From contig JADJFE010000030.1 of NCBI GenBank assembly GCA_016708725.1, positions 62,001 to 126,000 on the forward strand: 64,000 nucleotides of DNA. Direction: 5' to 3'. Each line of letters begins with the position of its first letter. Position 1 is the stretch's first letter. Below, in pieces: positions 34,585 to 42,787 of this stretch. This stretch comes from Candidatus Aalborgicola bjergmarkensis. Lineage in GTDB: Bacteria; Pseudomonadota; Gammaproteobacteria; Burkholderiales; Burkholderiaceae_C. The notes beneath the pieces were generated by a model. That model worked only from the letters and a program-made list of their open reading frames with translations. It ran no database searches and had not been told where the DNA came from. The translations under genes were made by a program, and so were the position numbers.

Positions 34585-36047
34585 TGGCTTGGGGCCTTCC
34601 GTGGTGTCCTGGACGTTTTGCGGACCTTGGAAGCCGCAGTGACGTGCTCAACCTCGTCAATCTCGTCAACGTGCTGTGCAACAATTCCTAGCGCATCCTC
34701 CAGTTCGGCAATGGCGTTTTGCGTGTAATCAAGCATACGCTGCAAGGCGGGAACCGAGCGGCGGCAGGCGGTGTAACCAAAACCCAGGCGATCACCGTAG
34801 CCACTGATCGTGATGTTAAGTGCCAGGTAGTGCGTCGGGATCGACACCGGATACACCTCGTCCAAACGAGAGCCATCAAGATACAACGTATCCTGTGGCC
34901 CTGGAACATTGGAAATTACCAGATTGAAAATGGGATGTTTTTTACTGGTCCCTGTCACCATGCCAACACCCAAAGGTGAAATGGACGCGATGCTGTGGGC
35001 AATTTTTTGCAGCCGCGACATCTTGGTCAACCGATCCTTTGACTCCCTGGTGGAGCGCACGATGCGTTGCAGACGCTGGAGTGGATCGGCAATATCCGTC
35101 GCCAGATTAGCCAACAACAATGCCACCTGGTTACCGCCGGCGTCGGTCTCGCCATGCAACGACACAGGAACCATGGCCACCAACGGCTTTTTGGGCAAGG
35201 CATTTTGCGCCAACAGGTATTCGCGCAAAGCGCCAGCACAAATCGCCAGGGTTACATCATTCACGGTCGCATGAGTCAACTGGCCGATGCGTTTGAAACG
35301 TGCAAGCGAATAGGATTGCGCCGCAAAACGACGGGCACCCGAGATCTCAACATTCAACAGCATCGCAGGCGCCTGAAAAGGCAAGGCAGCCGCTCCACTT
35401 TTAGCGTATCCCGCACGCACAATATCCCACAAACCGCTGCCAACGCCTGGCAAAATTTGCCCACCTGCACGAATAGCGCCCCTGATTTGCTGCATAAGGG
35501 TAGGGGCTTTACTCCTGGTACGACCGGCAGGATGCCTGGAGAGCGACTGTGCCCACAAGGGGGGTTTAAGTCCCTGCACAGTTTGCGATAAACCGTCAGC
35601 AACCATACGCGCCCCCGAAACACCATCAACCAATGCGTGATGAATCTTGCTGTAGGTAGCAAATCGTCCGCCAGGCAGGCCTTCGATAACGTAAATCTCC
35701 CACAACGGGCGACTGCGGTCCATCAGGTTACCATGCAAGCGCGACACAATGGCCAACAACTCCCGGATGCGCCCTGGGGCAGGCAAGGACAGGTGACGCA
35801 GGTGATAGTCCAGATCAAAATCCTGGTCGTCCTCCCAATACCAGATACCCCTACGTAAAATCGGATGCACATTGAACGGCGCCAACGCCTGCGGGAAACT
35901 GCGCCACTTGTCCATCAGCTTGGCAATGTAATCGGGACCAGCGTCCGGCGGCGGTGTATAGATATTCAACCCAGCCACATGCATCGGTTGGTTGCGTGTC
36001 TCCAGCCACAAAAAAGCGGAATCGGTGGGGCTGAGTGCATGTATCAA
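34581..36047 (-). CDS. Wax ester synthase/diacylglycerol acyltransferase (WS/DGAT)
   Basis: The acyltransferase body carries the condensation-type motif HHALVDG, with YSKI before it, plus LSPTDSAFLWLETRNQPMHV at the N-terminus and NLVISNVPGP and LNITISGYGDRLGFG in the C-terminal half, as in bacterial WS/DGAT. It makes wax esters or triacylglycerols from acyl-CoA. I place the start at TTG 36047, which has CGGAG six bases upstream and leaves a 43-bp gap after clpA; the longer frame to 36188 would overlap clpA by 98 bp and adds basic, non-family sequence. About 488 residues. Confidence 0.87.
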   Translation of the reverse strand: MIHALSPTDSAFLWLETRNQPMHVAGLNIYTPPPDAGPDYIAKLMDKWRSFPQALAPFNVHPILRRGIWYWEDDQDFDLDYHLRHLSLPAPGRIRELLAIVSRLHGNLMDRSRPLWEIYVIEGLPGGRFATYSKIHHALVDGVSGARMVADGLSQTVQGLKPPLWAQSLSRHPAGRTRSKAPTLMQQIRGAIRAGGQILPGVGSGLWDIVRAGYAKSGAAALPFQAPAMLLNVEISGARRFAAQSYSLARFKRIGQLTHATVNDVTLAICAGALREYLLAQNALPKKPLVAMVPVSLHGETDAGGNQVALLLANLATDIADPLQRLQRIVRSTRESKDRLTKMSRLQKIAHSIASISPLGVGMVTGTSKKHPIFNLVISNVPGPQDTLYLDGSRLDEVYPVSIPTHYLALNITISGYGDRLGFGYTACRRSVPALQRMLDYTQNAIAELEDALGIVAQHVDEIDEVEHVTAASKVRKTSRTPRKAPSH

Positions 36048-36090
36048 ATAGTGCTCCGGTAGTGATTTATGGATAGTTCGACTGGCATTA

Positions 36091-38415
36091 TCAGCCAGCA
36101 GTTGCCTCTTCCGGCTTGGCTTTACCCTTCTTCTCGGGCAAAGGCTGGATGTCGAGCAAAACTTCGGTCTTGGTTTCATCCTTGTCATCCAGATCGACCG
36201 TCAGACGACCGCCGTCCGTCAAACGACCAAACAGCAACTCGTCAGCGAGTGCGCGACGAATGGTGTCTTGAATCAGGCGCTGCATGGGCCGCGCACCCAT
36301 GAGTGGATCAAACCCTTTCTTGGCCAGGTGTTGACGCAGCTTATCCGTGAACGTGACCTCCACCTTCTTGTCGGCCAATTGCGCTTCCAACTGCAGCAAG
36401 AATTTATCCACCACCCGCAAAATGACATTTTGATCCAGCGACTTGAAGCTGACAATGGCATCTAGCCGGTTGCGAAACTCGGGTGTGAACATGCGTTTGA
36501 TGTCCGCAGCCTCGTCCCCGGCCTCACGTGGATTGGTAAAACCGATACTGGCCCGATTCATGGTTTCGGCACCCGCATTGGTCGTCATGATGATGATCAC
36601 GTTACGAAAGTCAGCCTTGCGGCCATTGTTGTCAGTCAGCGTGCCATGGTCCATCACTTGCAGCAGCACATTGAAAATCGCGGGGTGCGCCTTCTCGATT
36701 TCGTCCAGCAACAAAACGCAGTGCGGCTTCTTGGTGATTGCCTCGGTTAACAATCCTCCCTGGTCAAAACCCACGTACCCTGGGGGCGCACCGATCAGGC
36801 GGCTCACCGCATGCTGCTCCATGTATTCACTCATGTCGAAACGAATCAAATCGACGCCCATAATGTAAGCCAACTGCCGCGCCGATTCGGTCTTGCCAAC
36901 ACCTGTCGGGCCACTGAAAAGGAAAGAGCCAATCGGCTTGTCTCCCTTGCCAATACCCGAGCGCGCCATCTTGACGGCCGAGGTCAGGACATCAAGCGCC
37001 TTGTCCTGGCCAAACACCACGTTGCGCAAATCACGCTCCAGGGTCTTGAGTTTGCTACGGTCATCGTTGGATACATTGGCAGCCGGAATGCGGGCAATCT
37101 TGGCCACGATTTCTTCCACTTCCGCTTTATTGATGACTTTCTTGCGCTTGCTCACTGGCAAAATGCGCTGGGCCGCACCCGCTTCGTCGATCACATCAAT
37201 CGCCTTATCGGGCAAATGGCGATCATTGATGTACTTGGCGCTGAGCTCCGCTGCAGCCTGCAGTGCAGCCACCGCATACTTGACATTGTGGTGATCTTCA
37301 AAGCGGGACTTAAGCCCTTTGAGGATATCCACGGTCTGCTCAATGGACGGCTCAACAACATCGATTTTCTGAAACCGGCGCGACAGGGCCGCATCTTTTT
37401 CGAAGATACCACGGTACTCGGTAAATGTGGTCGCGCCTATGCACTTCAAAGCACCCGAACTCAGCCCCGGTTTGAGCAGATTCGATGCATCCAGCGTGCC
37501 ACCCGATGCAGCGCCAGCGCCAATCAGGGTATGGATTTCATCAATGAACAATATCGCATTCGGTTTGTCCTTGAGTGACTTCAAAACGCCCTTCAGACGT
37601 TGCTCAAAGTCCCCTCGATACTTGGTTCCGGCCAGCAAAGCACCCATATCCAGCGAGTAGACAGTAGCTTCGGCCAAAATCTCCGGCACCTGTCCCTGCA
37701 CAATACGCCAAGCCAATCCCTCGGCCACCGCCGTCTTTCCCACGCCCGCCTCACCAACGAGTAGGGGATTATTCTTACGTCTGCGACATAGAATCTGAAT
37801 GACCCTCTCAACCTCGTACTCCCGTCCGATCAACGGATCAATTTTCCCATCCTTTGCGAGCTGATTCAGATTCTGGGTGAACTGCTCCAGGGGCGACGCT
37901 TTTTCGCCCTTCTCTGCAGCGGCACCCTCTTCCGAATCTGCGGCATTCTCATTGACTTTGGCTGACTCCTGCTGGTCGCTCTTCTTGATTCCGTGCGCAA
38001 TGAAATTGACCACATCCAGCCGCGTCACGCCCTGCTGATGCAGGTAGTAAACCGCATGCGAATCCTTCTCGCCAAAAATGGCAACCAACACATTCGCACC
38101 CGTCACTTCCTTTTTACCACTGCCCGTGGACTGCACATGCATGATGGCACGCTGGATCACACGCTGAAAACCAAGCGTTGGCTGGGTGTCCACCTCATCG
38201 ACCCCGGCAACCTGGGGGGTATTGTCCTTGATGAAAGTGGACAGTGATTTGCGCAAATCGTCAATGTTGGCCGAACAGGCGCGCAACACCTCGGCGGCAC
38301 TGGGGTTATCCAGTAACGCGAGCAGCAGATGCTCCACAGTGATGAATTCGTGGCGCTGTTGTCGCGCTTCCACAAATGCCATGTGCAAGCTGACTTCCAA
38401 TTCCTGGGCAATCAT
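36091..38415 (-). CDS. clpA: ATP-dependent Clp protease ATP-binding subunit ClpA
   Basis: 774 residues: a double Clp-N repeat, then two AAA+ modules. D1 has Walker A GEAGVGKTA and Walker B AILFIDEIHTLIGAG. D2 has GPTGVGKTES and CVLLLDEIEKAHP, with the ClpP-docking loop ASIGFTN. FTPEFRNRLDAIVSF is also typical. ClpA unfolds substrates for ClpP and takes N-degron proteins from ClpS, whose gene lies about 90 bp upstream. Confidence 0.97.
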   Translation of the reverse strand: MIAQELEVSLHMAFVEARQQRHEFITVEHLLLALLDNPSAAEVLRACSANIDDLRKSLSTFIKDNTPQVAGVDEVDTQPTLGFQRVIQRAIMHVQSTGSGKKEVTGANVLVAIFGEKDSHAVYYLHQQGVTRLDVVNFIAHGIKKSDQQESAKVNENAADSEEGAAAEKGEKASPLEQFTQNLNQLAKDGKIDPLIGREYEVERVIQILCRRRKNNPLLVGEAGVGKTAVAEGLAWRIVQGQVPEILAEATVYSLDMGALLAGTKYRGDFEQRLKGVLKSLKDKPNAILFIDEIHTLIGAGAASGGTLDASNLLKPGLSSGALKCIGATTFTEYRGIFEKDAALSRRFQKIDVVEPSIEQTVDILKGLKSRFEDHHNVKYAVAALQAAAELSAKYINDRHLPDKAIDVIDEAGAAQRILPVSKRKKVINKAEVEEIVAKIARIPAANVSNDDRSKLKTLERDLRNVVFGQDKALDVLTSAVKMARSGIGKGDKPIGSFLFSGPTGVGKTESARQLAYIMGVDLIRFDMSEYMEQHAVSRLIGAPPGYVGFDQGGLLTEAITKKPHCVLLLDEIEKAHPAIFNVLLQVMDHGTLTDNNGRKADFRNVIIIMTTNAGAETMNRASIGFTNPREAGDEAADIKRMFTPEFRNRLDAIVSFKSLDQNVILRVVDKFLLQLEAQLADKKVEVTFTDKLRQHLAKKGFDPLMGARPMQRLIQDTIRRALADELLFGRLTDGGRLTVDLDDKDETKTEVLLDIQPLPEKKGKAKPEEATAG

Positions 38416-38506
38416 GTGATTTCCTTTTACTATGCGTTAACGTTCAACTGTAAACCGTTTCTCGCGCTGCGGTTTCCTTCATCGCCTACAACTTACGGAC
38501 ACTACA

Positions 38507-38869
38507 TCACAACTCTACCGGTTCACAGACGCATTTGAGCGGATGGCCGGCCTTATGCGCCGCCTCCAATACCTGATCGGCCTTCATCACCGCCACGTCA
38601 CGTGAGTAGACACCACACACTGCTTTTCCGTCCAGATGAATCTTGAGCATCAGACGCGTAGCTGTTTCTAAATCCTTACCAAAAAACTCCTGAATAACCA
38701 CCACCACAAATTCCATCGGTGTGTAATCATCATTGAGCATCACCACCTGGTACATCTGCGGGGGCTTGACCCGTTCGGTTCGCCTCTCCAGCACAACCGC
38801 GCCCCCCTCGTCATGGTCCGGCTTGGGTACAGAAGGCTCAGGTGGTTTGGTCGGGAATTTTGTAGCCAT
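38507..38869 (-). CDS. clpS: ATP-dependent Clp protease adaptor ClpS
   Basis: About 120 residues from the ATG at 38869. The core VVMLNDDYTPMEFVVVVIQEFF binds N-degron residues, and GVYSRDVAVMKADQV completes the fold. The proline-rich N-terminus would contact the ClpA N-domain. Longer starts at 38878 and 38911 add residues unlike the family. Confidence 0.95.
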   Translation of the reverse strand: MATKFPTKPPEPSVPKPDHDEGGAVVLERRTERVKPPQMYQVVMLNDDYTPMEFVVVVIQEFFGKDLETATRLMLKIHLDGKAVCGVYSRDVAVMKADQVLEAAHKAGHPLKCVCEPVEL

Positions 38870-38978
38870 GAAATCCATTCTATCGGCGCCTTTGCAATTC
38901 TGCTCGGCCAATCTGAATTGGAGACAGTTTGGAGCGATTCAAGCCTCAAACAACAATAAATTTGAAAGCGTGCGCGCC

Positions 38979-40265
38979 TCAAGACTGAAACACCATGTCT
39001 CCACCAACCAGTGTGGCCCGCACGCGCCCAGGCAATTCATAGCCACCAAATGGCGTGTACCGCCCTTGGCTACGCAGTGTCGCTGGCTGCACAACCCAAT
39101 GGGCCTGCGGGTCAAAGATGCACACATCGGCCACGCCCCCTACAACGAGCCGCCCACCCCCGCCGACTCCCAATGAAGCGCCCAAAACATCTGCACCACG
39201 ATTGGTCACGGTTGCCAACGCGCGGGGCAGGGGAATGCCGTCGTCTTGCGCCCATTTCAGAGTCAAACTGAGCAACAACTCCAGTCCGGTAGCGCCAGGC
39301 TCGCTTTGGGCAAAAGGCAGGGTCTTGGCATCTTCATCTATCGGCGTGTGATCGGACACCAGGGCATCAATAGTCCCATCTTCCAGACCGGCACGCAGGG
39401 CATCGCGATCACGCTGCTGACGCAATGGCGGATGCAGACGCATACGGCTGTCAAAATAACCCAGATCCAGGTCACTCAAATGCAAGGAGTTGATGCTGAC
39501 GTCGCAGCTTACGGGTAACCCCTCCGCCTTGGCCTGGCGTACCAGGGAAACCCCGGCAGCACTACTCAGGCGGCACAAATGAACACGGGCCTTCGTAGCG
39601 CGCACCAGTTCGAAAATCGTATGCAAAGCAATGGTTTCAGCCGCTACCGGAACACCGCTCAAACCCATGCGCATCGCCAATGGACCACTGGCAGCAACAC
39701 CTTTTCCCAAGTACAACTCTTGCGGACGCAGCCACACGGCATACCCGAAAGTACTGGCGTATTGCAACGCACGCAACAAAACCTGGGTATTGACCAAGGG
39801 TATTTCAGCCTGGCTGAAAGCGACACAACCGGCATCTGTCAATGCCAGCATTTCAGTCAGTATTTCACCTTCAAGCCTGCACGTCAATGCACCAAGCGGG
39901 AACACGCGGGCCAGATTCAAACGCTGGGCACGGTAACGCAGCATCTCCACCAGGCCCGCTTCATCCAGCACCGGGTCGGTATCCGGCGGGCAAACCACGC
40001 TGGTGACACCACCTGCCACTGCCGCCGCCAGTTCCGAGGCCAACATGCCGGCATGTTCCTGACCAGGCTCACGCAGGCGCACCTGCAAATCCACCAGGCC
40101 AGGCATGACGATGCAATTCGATGCATCAATCACATGATCAGGCGAAAAATCATTTTCTATGTTTTTTATAGCTGTTACCGCACGATCCACGAGCGCCACA
40201 TCGGTTTTTTCATCAAACCCGCTAGCCGGATCAATCACCCGACCGCCTTGGATCAGTATCTTCAT
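38979..40265 (-). CDS. pyrC': Dihydroorotase-like PyrC' (probably non-catalytic)
   Basis: 428 residues of dihydroorotase fold, but the metal-binding HxH after the first strand is replaced: GLVDLQVRLREPGQ has Q61 and R63. The later SDHTPIDEDAK is kept. In Pseudomonas and relatives such a protein (PyrC' or PyrX) has no activity and is needed to assemble aspartate transcarbamoylase with PyrB. The same is likely here, since the ATG overlaps the pyrB stop by 4 bp. A true dihydroorotase should then be encoded elsewhere. Confidence 0.9.
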   Translation of the reverse strand: MKILIQGGRVIDPASGFDEKTDVALVDRAVTAIKNIENDFSPDHVIDASNCIVMPGLVDLQVRLREPGQEHAGMLASELAAAVAGGVTSVVCPPDTDPVLDEAGLVEMLRYRAQRLNLARVFPLGALTCRLEGEILTEMLALTDAGCVAFSQAEIPLVNTQVLLRALQYASTFGYAVWLRPQELYLGKGVAASGPLAMRMGLSGVPVAAETIALHTIFELVRATKARVHLCRLSSAAGVSLVRQAKAEGLPVSCDVSINSLHLSDLDLGYFDSRMRLHPPLRQQRDRDALRAGLEDGTIDALVSDHTPIDEDAKTLPFAQSEPGATGLELLLSLTLKWAQDDGIPLPRALATVTNRGADVLGASLGVGGGGRLVVGGVADVCIFDPQAHWVVQPATLRSQGRYTPFGGYELPGRVRATLVGGDMVFQS

Positions 40266-41245
40266 TGCACGATCCCCCGTGGATCAGCATCATTGCCGGC
40301 CACAATACCCATAACCGCCATGCGCACCGCAATACCAAAGGTCACCTGCGGCAAAATCACACTCTGGCGACCATCAACCACCGCCGAATCGATCTCCACC
40401 CCCCGGTTGATAGGGCCTGGATGCATCACGATGGCATCAGTCCGTGCCACCCGCAACTTTTCAGAAGTCAGGCCATAACTTCTAAAATATTCGTTCTTGG
40501 ACGGCAACAACGCACCACTCATACGTTCATTTTGCAACCGTAACATGATGATGACATCACAACCTGCAATCCCTTCTTCCAGATTGTGAAAGACACGCAC
40601 ACCCATGTGGGTAAGGTCAGAAGGCACCAATGTCTTGGGCCCAACCACCCGCACATCAGGACAACCCAAAATAGTAAGGGCATGGATATCGGAACGTGCC
40701 ACACGTGAATGAAGGATATCACCCACAATAGCAACCGAAAGATTGGAAAAGTCCTTCTTGTAGTGCTGGATAGTAAACATGTCGAGCAAACCCTGGGTCG
40801 GATGTGCATGGCGTCCATCCCCTGCATTAATGACATGCACATGGGGTGCCACATGCTGGGCAATCAGGTAAGGTGCCCCGGACTCGCCGTGGCGTACCAC
40901 GAACATGTCTGCGGCCATAGCACTCAAATTGGCAATGGTGTCCAGCAATGATTCGCCCTTGGACGCCGAAGACCGTGCAATATCCAGATTGATCACATCG
41001 GCAGACAGACGTTTGGCAGCTATCTCAAAGGTCGTGCGGGTACGTGTGGAGTTTTCAAAGAAAAGGTTGAAGACACTTTTGCCACGCAGCAGGGGAACCT
41101 TTTTGACTTCCCGGTCGCTGACCGAGACAAAATTGCCAGCAGTTTCCAGAATATGGGTCAGTATGCTTCTGGGAAGACCCTCGACCGAGAGCAAATGCAC
41201 CAGTTCGCCATGCTTGTTAAGTTGTGGATTACGCTTGTAGAGCAT
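40262..41245 (-). CDS. pyrB: Aspartate carbamoyltransferase catalytic subunit
   Basis: 327 residues. The carbamoyl-phosphate loop is STRTR (66-70), followed by SSASKGESLLDT, GDGRHAHPTQGLLD and VMHPGPINRG. It makes carbamoyl-aspartate in pyrimidine synthesis. It lies 2 bp after pyrR, and 4 bp overlap the pyrC' start, so pyrR-pyrB-pyrC' form one unit. Confidence 0.97.
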   Translation of the reverse strand: MLYKRNPQLNKHGELVHLLSVEGLPRSILTHILETAGNFVSVSDREVKKVPLLRGKSVFNLFFENSTRTRTTFEIAAKRLSADVINLDIARSSASKGESLLDTIANLSAMAADMFVVRHGESGAPYLIAQHVAPHVHVINAGDGRHAHPTQGLLDMFTIQHYKKDFSNLSVAIVGDILHSRVARSDIHALTILGCPDVRVVGPKTLVPSDLTHMGVRVFHNLEEGIAGCDVIIMLRLQNERMSGALLPSKNEYFRSYGLTSEKLRVARTDAIVMHPGPINRGVEIDSAVVDGRQSVILPQVTFGIAVRMAVMGIVAGNDADPRGIVQ

Positions 41246-41247
41246 CC

Positions 41248-41745
41248 CTAGCGCTCCCTGACATCAAAACTGAACACGCCCGCCTCGCTACGCGCCAGCG
41301 CCAGCGACTGCCCCGCTCCCAAAGTGACCCGGGCGGCAGCAAAGTCAGCTTGCACTGGCAACTCGCGCCCCCCTCGGTCCACCAGCACAGCCAACCGCAC
41401 ACGCGCCGGACGCCCATAGTCGAATAACTCATTGAGAACCGCACGCAAGGTTCGACCAGTGTAAAGAACATCGTCGAGAATCAGGATGTCAGCACCATTC
41501 ACATCAAAAGGCAAAACCGTCTGACCACCCGATGACAAGCCACGTTGGGCAAAATCATCGCGGTGCATGGCCGAAGAAATCTTGCCCGCGAGACTCGGCA
41601 ATTGCAGATCACGCTGCAAGCGTTGTGCCAGCCAAGCCCCACCCGAAATAATCCCCACCAAACGCATATCCGCACGACCAATGGATCGCACTCCACGCAA
41701 CAACTCAAGATAGAGTGCCTCTGCATCCAAAACCAGGGTACTCAC
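41248..41745 (-). CDS. pyrR: PyrR-type phosphoribosyltransferase regulator
   Basis: About 165 residues from GTG 41745, supported by AAGGAG six bases upstream; the 4-bp GTGA overlap with ruvX also fits. The PRPP loop is ILILDDVLYTGRTLRAVLNELFD, the typical PyrR form. In Gram-positives PyrR is an RNA-binding attenuator; in proteobacteria this role is less certain and it may act as uracil phosphoribosyltransferase. I see no obvious attenuator in the short gaps. Confidence 0.93.
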   Translation of the reverse strand: MSTLVLDAEALYLELLRGVRSIGRADMRLVGIISGGAWLAQRLQRDLQLPSLAGKISSAMHRDDFAQRGLSSGGQTVLPFDVNGADILILDDVLYTGRTLRAVLNELFDYGRPARVRLAVLVDRGGRELPVQADFAAARVTLGAGQSLALARSEAGVFSFDVRER

Positions 41746-42152
41746 GCCAAACTCCTTAAAAACTGCTCCAGAATAATGCATGCCGATTGGGCATCGGTAT
41801 CCCCTGCCCCCAGCGCCAAGGCTTCCGTTGTACTGTAACGTTCATCAACCTCAAATACCGGCAATCCAAATCGGCCATGCAACTGACGCCCGAATTTTTT
41901 GGCGCGTGCAGTGTTTTCATACGCTGAACCATCGGGATAGTACGGGACGCCAATCACGATAGCATCAGGCAACCATTCTCTTATACGCCGTTCAATCAGA
42001 GGAAAACGTGCATTGCCCTGCGCATGCACGGTACCGATAGCCTGGGCGCTACGCAACAAGCGATTGCCCACCGCCAGACCGGTGCGTTTCAATCCGATAT
42101 CAATGGCCAGAAAGGTCTGCAATGCGTCCAATGGCAAACAGCCCCGGGTCAC
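41742..42152 (-). CDS. ruvX: Putative pre-16S rRNA nuclease / RuvX (YqgF)
   Basis: 136 residues with the RNase-H-like fold. FLAIDIGLKRTGLAVGN has the catalytic aspartate. IVIGVPYYPDGSAYENTARAK and VDERYSTTEA complete the family signature. YqgF matures the 16S rRNA 5' end and has been called a Holliday resolvase. It overlaps algH by 4 bp and pyrR by 4 bp. Confidence 0.94.
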   Translation of the reverse strand: MTRGCLPLDALQTFLAIDIGLKRTGLAVGNRLLRSAQAIGTVHAQGNARFPLIERRIREWLPDAIVIGVPYYPDGSAYENTARAKKFGRQLHGRFGLPVFEVDERYSTTEALALGAGDTDAQSACIILEQFLRSLA

Positions 42153-42748
42153 GCATGACCGACCTGGGACGAAATCATCCAGGCCTGCAATCCCAGCAAG
42201 GCCAGCGCCTTGTCATAGCGTTGTTCCACGGGAGTGTCAAAGATGAGTGTGTGATCAGCCCCTACTGTAAGCCAGCTATTTTCAGCCAATTCGGTCTCAA
42301 GTTGACCCTCACCCCAAGCCGAATACCCAAGAGATACCAGTACTCTACGCGGCCCCGCCCCGGATGACAAAGCCTCAAGAACATCTTTGGAAGTTGTCAT
42401 CTCAAGCCCGCCCGGAATTGACAAAGTGGATGCATACGAAGTCTGTTCGGGTCTATTGCCCCCGGCAAATACCGACTCATGCAAAACAAAGCCACGCTCA
42501 AGCTGAACCGGCCCACCCTGAAAAACAGGATTTTCACTGATATCTGATCGATTCAGCGGTAAATCCACCTGACCAAACAAGGTGGCAAGTTTGATATCCG
42601 TCGGTTTATTGATAACCAATCCCAACGCACCACGCGCGCTGTGCTCGCACACGTAAACCACACTTTTGGAAAAAATGACATCCTCCAGCGCTGGCATTGC
42701 AATCAGAAAATGATTGGTAAGGTTGATGGATACAGAAGCGCCAGACAT
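42149..42748 (-). CDS. algH: YqgE/AlgH family protein
   Basis: 199 residues of UPF0301. The landmark segments are NHFLIAMPALEDVIFSKSVV, CEHSARGALGLVINKP, PVFQGGPVQLERGFVLH and SLGYSAWGEGQLE. In Pseudomonas AlgH influences alginate and other regulons, but the mechanism is unknown. It heads the ruvX-pyrR-pyrB-pyrC' run. Confidence 0.93.
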   Translation of the reverse strand: MSGASVSINLTNHFLIAMPALEDVIFSKSVVYVCEHSARGALGLVINKPTDIKLATLFGQVDLPLNRSDISENPVFQGGPVQLERGFVLHESVFAGGNRPEQTSYASTLSIPGGLEMTTSKDVLEALSSGAGPRRVLVSLGYSAWGEGQLETELAENSWLTVGADHTLIFDTPVEQRYDKALALLGLQAWMISSQVGHA

Positions 42749-42787
42749 CCGGGAATTTTAGCGGCTGAAATAATGGAAACGACGAAC

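Noticed and set aside
34581..36188. Longer start for the wax-ester synthase at 36188
   Set aside because: It would overlap clpA by about 100 bp and adds a basic stretch unlike the family; the TTG at 36047 has a better ribosome site.
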